Shown here: one piece after another, positions 60,326 through 64,000 of the stretch
Layout of the letters: each line of letters begins with the position of its first letter
Position numbering within the stretch: position 1 is the stretch's first letter
NCBI GenBank assembly: GCA_034111045.1
Contig: JAWUYA010000057.1
Location: 1-64,000 of the forward strand
Source of the DNA: JALJPB01 sp034111045
GTDB taxonomy: Bacteria; Pseudomonadota; Gammaproteobacteria; Enterobacterales; Alteromonadaceae
Length of the DNA: 64,000 nt
Direction: 5' to 3'
Translations under genes and position numbers: made by a program
Notes under the pieces: generated by a model
What the model was told of the DNA's origin: nothing
Database searches by the model: none
What the model saw: only the letters and a program-made list of their open reading frames with translations

Positions 60326-61810
60326 TTATTTGAAGATGCCGAGATCATCCCATAACGCATCGACTTGAGATTTAATCTCATCGGTCATCGTTATGGGCTC
60401 GCCCCATTCTCTGTTAGTTTCACCAGGCCATTTATTGGTCGCATCTAAGCCCATCTTTGACCCTAAACCTGAAACGGGTGAAGCAAAATCTAGGTAATCA
60501 ATAGGGGTGTTTTCAATTAATACCGTATCACGACTTGGGTCCATTCTGGTAGTCATCGCCCAGATGACATCTTCCCAATCCCTCGCATTGATATCATCAT
60601 CACACACAATCACAAATTTAGTATACATAAACTGGCGTAAGTAAGACCAAACACCCATCATTACGCGCTTCGCATGACCGGCATATTGTTTTTTAATAGT
60701 AACCACGGCTAAACGATACGAGCACCCTTCAGGTGGCAAATAGAAATCTTGGATCTCAGGAAACTGTTTTTGTAAAATAGGGACGAACACTTCATTGAGA
60801 GCCACCCCTAATATAGCGGGTTCATCTGGAGGGCGTCCGGTGTAAGTACTGTGATAGATCGGATTTTTACGTTGTGTGATGTGAGTGACGGTAAAAACTG
60901 GGAAGTCATCCACTTCATTATAATAACCGGTATGATCGCCATAAGGCCCTTCTGGTGCAAGTTCTTTGGGATCTAAATAACCTTCCAAAACAATTTCTGC
61001 TGACGCGGGGACTTCTAAATCATTACTAATACACTTGACCACTTCTGTTTTACTGCCACGTAATAATCCGGCAAAGGCATATTCAGATAAAGTATCTGGT
61101 ACTGGGGTGACAGCACCTAAAGTAGTGGCCGGGTCTGCACCCAAAGCAACAGATACCGGATAATTTTCGCCTGGGTTCGTTTTCTTAAACTCTTGAAAGT
61201 CTAATGCGCCGCCACGGTGAGATAACCAACGCATAATCACTTTGTTTTTTCCTAGTAACTGCTGGCGATAGATACCTAAGTTTTGTCGTTCTTTATGTGG
61301 CCCTCTTGTTACCGTTAGCCCCCAAGTGATTAAAGGGGCAATATCTCCTGGCCAGCAGGTTTGAATGGGATATTGAGTTAAATCGACCTCATCACCGGTA
61401 AAAATTTGTTGCTGGCAAGCGGCTTTTTTCACTACCTTGGTTGGCATATTAAGCACTTGCTTATAGATAGGTAATTTGCTGAGAGCATCACGAAAGCCTG
61501 AAGGTGGCTCAGGCTCTTTTAGCATCGCTAATAGTTTTCCAACATCACGCAGAGCATTAACGTCTGATTGCCCCATAGCCAAGGCAACACGCTCTGGAGT
61601 GCCGAATAAATTAGTTAAGACCGGGATAGAGTTTTCAATTCCATCTTTACCTACAGGGCGTTCAAATAATAGGGCTGGACCTTTAGCGCGTAATGTACGG
61701 TCGCTAATTTCAGTCATCGCTAATTCTGTAGAAATAGGTTGGCTAATACGTTTTAGTTGGCCCATTTTTTCTAATTGGTTAATGAAGTCTCTTAAATCAC
61801 TATATTTCAT
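60326..61810 (-). CDS. ubiD: 4-hydroxy-3-polyprenylbenzoate decarboxylase
   Basis: UbiD removes CO2 from 3-polyprenyl-4-hydroxybenzoate in ubiquinone synthesis, using prenylated FMN. 494 residues with the start MKYSDLRDFINQLEKMGQLKRI and the active-site stretches RQQLLGKNKVIMRWLSHRGGALD, EGPYGDHTGYYN and PEGCSYRLAVVTIKKQY. Fourth ubi locus in the window besides ubiEJB and ubiK. Confidence 0.97.
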   Translation of the reverse strand: MKYSDLRDFINQLEKMGQLKRISQPISTELAMTEISDRTLRAKGPALLFERPVGKDGIENSIPVLTNLFGTPERVALAMGQSDVNALRDVGKLLAMLKEPEPPSGFRDALSKLPIYKQVLNMPTKVVKKAACQQQIFTGDEVDLTQYPIQTCWPGDIAPLITWGLTVTRGPHKERQNLGIYRQQLLGKNKVIMRWLSHRGGALDFQEFKKTNPGENYPVSVALGADPATTLGAVTPVPDTLSEYAFAGLLRGSKTEVVKCISNDLEVPASAEIVLEGYLDPKELAPEGPYGDHTGYYNEVDDFPVFTVTHITQRKNPIYHSTYTGRPPDEPAILGVALNEVFVPILQKQFPEIQDFYLPPEGCSYRLAVVTIKKQYAGHAKRVMMGVWSYLRQFMYTKFVIVCDDDINARDWEDVIWAMTTRMDPSRDTVLIENTPIDYLDFASPVSGLGSKMGLDATNKWPGETNREWGEPITMTDEIKSQVDALWDDLGIFK

Positions 61811-61911
61811 AAATAAACTGATGTCTTAATTAGAATAGCTGCACCCGAGTGCATGGCGATAATTTTATCACAAAGCATGACTCATACAGAGAAAAGTTTT
61901 GTTGCTTAAAA

Positions 61912-61938
61912 AAAAACCAGTCGCAATGACTGGTTTTT
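61912..61938 (-). terminator. Intrinsic terminator of rho
   Basis: AAAAACCAGTC / GACTGGTTTTT with a 5-nt loop lies 18 bp past the rho stop and is followed on the minus strand by a T run (the plus-strand A8 at 61909-61916). Confidence 0.88.
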
Positions 61939-61955
61939 CTCAATAGTTGTTTTGG

Positions 61956-63215
61956 TTATTTACGTTTCATTGAATCAAAAAATTCATCGTTAGTTTTAGT
62001 CATCGCTAATTTATCAATTAAAAATTCTATCGCGGTAATTTCATCCATTTCATGAACAATTTTACGTAAAATCCACATTTTTTGCAGTTCATCTGGCTTA
62101 GTGATTAACTCTTCACGACGCGTACCACTGCGATTAATATGAATAGCAGGGAAAACACGTTTTTCAGAAACTTTACGCGAAAGGTGTAATTCCATGTTAC
62201 CTGTACCTTTAAATTCTTCATAGATGACCTCATCCATTTTAGAACCTGTCTCTACCAACGCAGTCGCAATAATAGTTAAACTACCACCTTCTTCAATATT
62301 ACGTGCCGCACCAAAAAAACGTTTGGGGCGATGTAAAGCATTCGCGTCAACACCACCCGTCAATATTTTACCTGATGAAGGGATAACGGTATTGTATGCA
62401 CGCGCTAAACGAGTAATGGAGTCTAATAAAATTACTACGTCTTTTTTATGTTCGACTAAGCGTTTAGCTTTTTCAATAACCATTTCAGCCACTTGAACAT
62501 GACGGTTTGCTGGCTCGTCAAAGGTAGAAGCAATTACTTCACCTTTCACTAATCTACGCATCTCTGTTACTTCTTCAGGACGCTCATCAATAAGTAAAAC
62601 CATTAATTCAGCATCGGGGTGATTGTGCGCAATGCTTTGCGCTATATTTTGTAGTAGTAATGTTTTACCTGCCTTGGGCGGCGCAACGATCAAACCACGT
62701 TGACCTCTACCTATTGGCGAAGCTAAATCTAAAACACGAGCAGTGATATCTTCAGTAGATCCGTTACCACGCTGCATGGTAAATCTGTCTGTTGGATGAA
62801 TGGGTGTTAGATTTTCAAATAAAATTTTATTACGAGAATTTTCAGGACGGTCAAAGTTAACTTCAGCAACTTTTAATAAGGCAAAATAACGTTCGCCATC
62901 TTTAGGCGGGCGAATTTTCCCTTGAATGGTATCACCGGTGCGCATGCTAAAACGTCGAATTTGACTTGGTGATACGTAAATATCATCAGGCCCTGCCAAA
63001 TATGATGAGTCTGACGAACGTAAAAAACCAAAGCCATCTTGGAGAATTTCTAATACGCCACTACCAAAGATATCTTCACCGCTTTTAGCGTGCGCTTTTA
63101 AGATAGCAAAAATAATGTCTTGTTTACGGGTTCTAGCAAGATGCTCTAGCTTCATTGATTCAGCTAATTCAACTAATTCGTTAATGGATTTTTCTTTAAG
63201 TTCGGTAAGGTTCAT
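61956..63215 (-). CDS. rho: Transcription termination factor Rho
   Basis: Rho, a hexameric RNA helicase that ends transcription. 419 residues: N-terminal helix bundle (MNLTELKEKSINELVELAE), the RNA-binding cold-shock fold (DGFGFLRSSDSSYLAGPDDIYVS), Walker A PPKAGKTLLLQ, the Q-loop and R-loop region (GTGNMELHLSRK). The start at 63215 matches E. coli to the residue; an in-frame ATG at 63383 would add 56 non-conserved residues covering the leader. The 220-bp leader may carry Rho autoregulation, as in enterics. Confidence 0.97.
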   Translation of the reverse strand: MNLTELKEKSINELVELAESMKLEHLARTRKQDIIFAILKAHAKSGEDIFGSGVLEILQDGFGFLRSSDSSYLAGPDDIYVSPSQIRRFSMRTGDTIQGKIRPPKDGERYFALLKVAEVNFDRPENSRNKILFENLTPIHPTDRFTMQRGNGSTEDITARVLDLASPIGRGQRGLIVAPPKAGKTLLLQNIAQSIAHNHPDAELMVLLIDERPEEVTEMRRLVKGEVIASTFDEPANRHVQVAEMVIEKAKRLVEHKKDVVILLDSITRLARAYNTVIPSSGKILTGGVDANALHRPKRFFGAARNIEEGGSLTIIATALVETGSKMDEVIYEEFKGTGNMELHLSRKVSEKRVFPAIHINRSGTRREELITKPDELQKMWILRKIVHEMDEITAIEFLIDKLAMTKTNDEFFDSMKRK

Positions 63216-63384
63216 AGTGGAGTTCTTTAACATATTGGGTCTAATGTTGTTGCCATATATAATGGCAATGTAAAAACGCAGGGATAGAAATATTGATGTG
63301 TATAAATTTGTATTTTTTCGAGAGCCTAAATTTAGCACTAAATAGTGATGTCGTAAAGTAAGCAACTTGAATTTATTGCACAAA

Positions 63385-63412
63385 AAAGGTCCAAATAACG
63401 ATTTGAACCTTT
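63385..63412 (-). terminator. Intrinsic terminator of trxA
   Basis: On the minus strand a 12-bp stem (AAAGGTTCAAAT pairing with ATTTGGACCTTT, one U-G pair) with loop CGTT is followed by TTTTTTG. Full pairing occurs only on the minus strand (a C-A mismatch on plus), which supports it as the trxA terminator. It lies in the rho leader. Confidence 0.82.
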
Positions 63413-63435
63413 AATTTTTCAATTATGAAGCATAT

Positions 63436-63762
63436 TTAGATATTTTTATCTAAAAACTCTTTTAATTGAGTTTTTGATAAGGCACCGACTTTAGTATCAG
63501 CTAAAGTACCCTCTTTAAATAATAATAGGGTTGGAATACCACGAACACCATATTTAGGTGGCGTCGCTGAATTTTGGTCAATATTTAATTTACCAATGGT
63601 AACTTGCCCTTGATATTCTTCAGCAATATCATCCAAAATGGGTGCAATCATTTTACATGGCCCACACCACTCAGCCCAAAAGTCTACTAATACTAGACCG
63701 GACGCGTTTAGAACGTCAGATTCAAAACTGTCATCGGTCAGCTGGATAATTTTATCGCTCAT
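63436..63762 (-). CDS. trxA: Thioredoxin 1
   Basis: TrxA, the general cytoplasmic disulfide reductase. 108 residues with FWAEWCGPCKM (C33-x-x-C36), GIPTLLLFK (cis-proline) and the family length. The start at 63762 (MSDKIIQLTDD) has GGAGA 8 nt upstream; an in-frame ATG at 63786 adds eight non-conserved residues. It lies between rho and divergent rhlB, the arrangement seen in E. coli. Confidence 0.96.
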   Translation of the reverse strand: MSDKIIQLTDDSFESDVLNASGLVLVDFWAEWCGPCKMIAPILDDIAEEYQGQVTIGKLNIDQNSATPPKYGVRGIPTLLLFKEGTLADTKVGALSKTQLKEFLDKNI

Positions 63763-63877
63763 TACATTCTCCGTTGGTGTCGGCATAATTGCCTAAAGTT
63801 GTTAAATTGACGAGAGTATAACCTCATCATTATATATTCGATACCGTTTTTTAACTATACCTGTTAAGCTAGTACTC

Positions 63878-64000
63878 ATGAAACAAACACACTTAACAGA
63901 AATAAAATTCGTTGATCTAAATCTTGCTCCGCAAGTAGTCTCCGGATTAGAAGCCATGGGCTTTAATCATTGCACGTCTATTCAGGCGAAATCTTTACCG
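63878..64000 (+). CDS. rhlB: DEAD-box RNA helicase RhlB (5' end only)
   Basis: The first 41 codons of RhlB, cut by the window end. MKQTHLTEIKFVDLNLAPQV then MGFNHCTSIQAKSLP carries the RhlB N-terminus and the Q motif (F..CT.IQ). RhlB is the helicase of the RNA degradosome. Divergent from trxA with a 115-bp gap. Confidence 0.9.
   Translation, partial: MKQTHLTEIKFVDLNLAPQVVSGLEAMGFNHCTSIQAKSLP

Overview
The window is about 64 kb of an AT-rich gammaproteobacterial chromosome. Protein sequences and gene order (cyaY/lptM/lysA/dapF/DUF484/yigB/uvrD, gmk-rpoZ-spoT-trmH-recG, ubiE-ubiJ-ubiB, rhlB|trxA-rho, ubiD-fre, ompR-envZ|pckA) fit a marine Alteromonadales bacterium, most likely Colwellia or a close relative. 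The genus is inferred from general resemblance; no marker RNA gene lies in the window. Nearly all of it is core housekeeping sequence; the accessory material is at the left end and in a few small insertions.

Layout. 1-2000: a gene-poor, AT-rich accessory stretch with three palindromic repeats, one DUF2971 gene flanked by an 11-bp inverted repeat, and a relic of a group II intron maturase. 2009-5260: a sugar/H+ symporter, a homocysteine S-methyltransferase-like gene and a decayed REP-associated tyrosine transposase (RAYT) with its terminal repeats. 5280-11930: yicC, a lipoprotein, a three-gene GMC oxidoreductase / Tat-exported small subunit / thioredoxin operon, then rph-pyrE. 11950-18600: an SprA-like metalloprotease pair, bioH|comF, an M14 carboxypeptidase and nfuA. 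18920-24850: an aspartate/aromatic aminotransferase and a cyaY-hemC-hemD-hemX-hemY operon. 25021-31155: lptM-lysA-dapF-DUF484-yigB-uvrD. 31246-34775: rarD, ubiK, rep. 34984-38391: an AblB-like acetyltransferase and a GlnD homologue whose HD domain has lost its metal-binding residues. 38421-42427: an acyltransferase and the ubiE-ubiJ-ubiB ubiquinone operon. 42497-49129: recG, trmH, a RidA protein, spoT, rpoZ, gmk. 49370-54466: an orphan terminator, an MltA-like secreted protein, then a Fur-box-preceded porin / FMN-binding protein / PepSY membrane protein cluster and two small hypotheticals. 54680-64000: ompR-envZ, pckA, a VF530-family gene, fre, ubiD, rho, trxA and the 5' end of rhlB.

The points most worth follow-up are: (1) the two-gene ablB-like/glnD-like operon, predicted to be a nucleotidyltransferase-only GlnD paralogue; (2) the Fur-box porin-FMN-PepSY cluster, a likely extracytosolic flavin redox system linked to iron; (3) the loss of cyaA and xerC from otherwise conserved neighbourhoods; (4) the palindromes and cassette-like inverted repeat around the DUF2971 gene; and (5) a candidate small RNA ending at 49399. 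I found no tRNA, rRNA, CRISPR array or intact insertion sequence.
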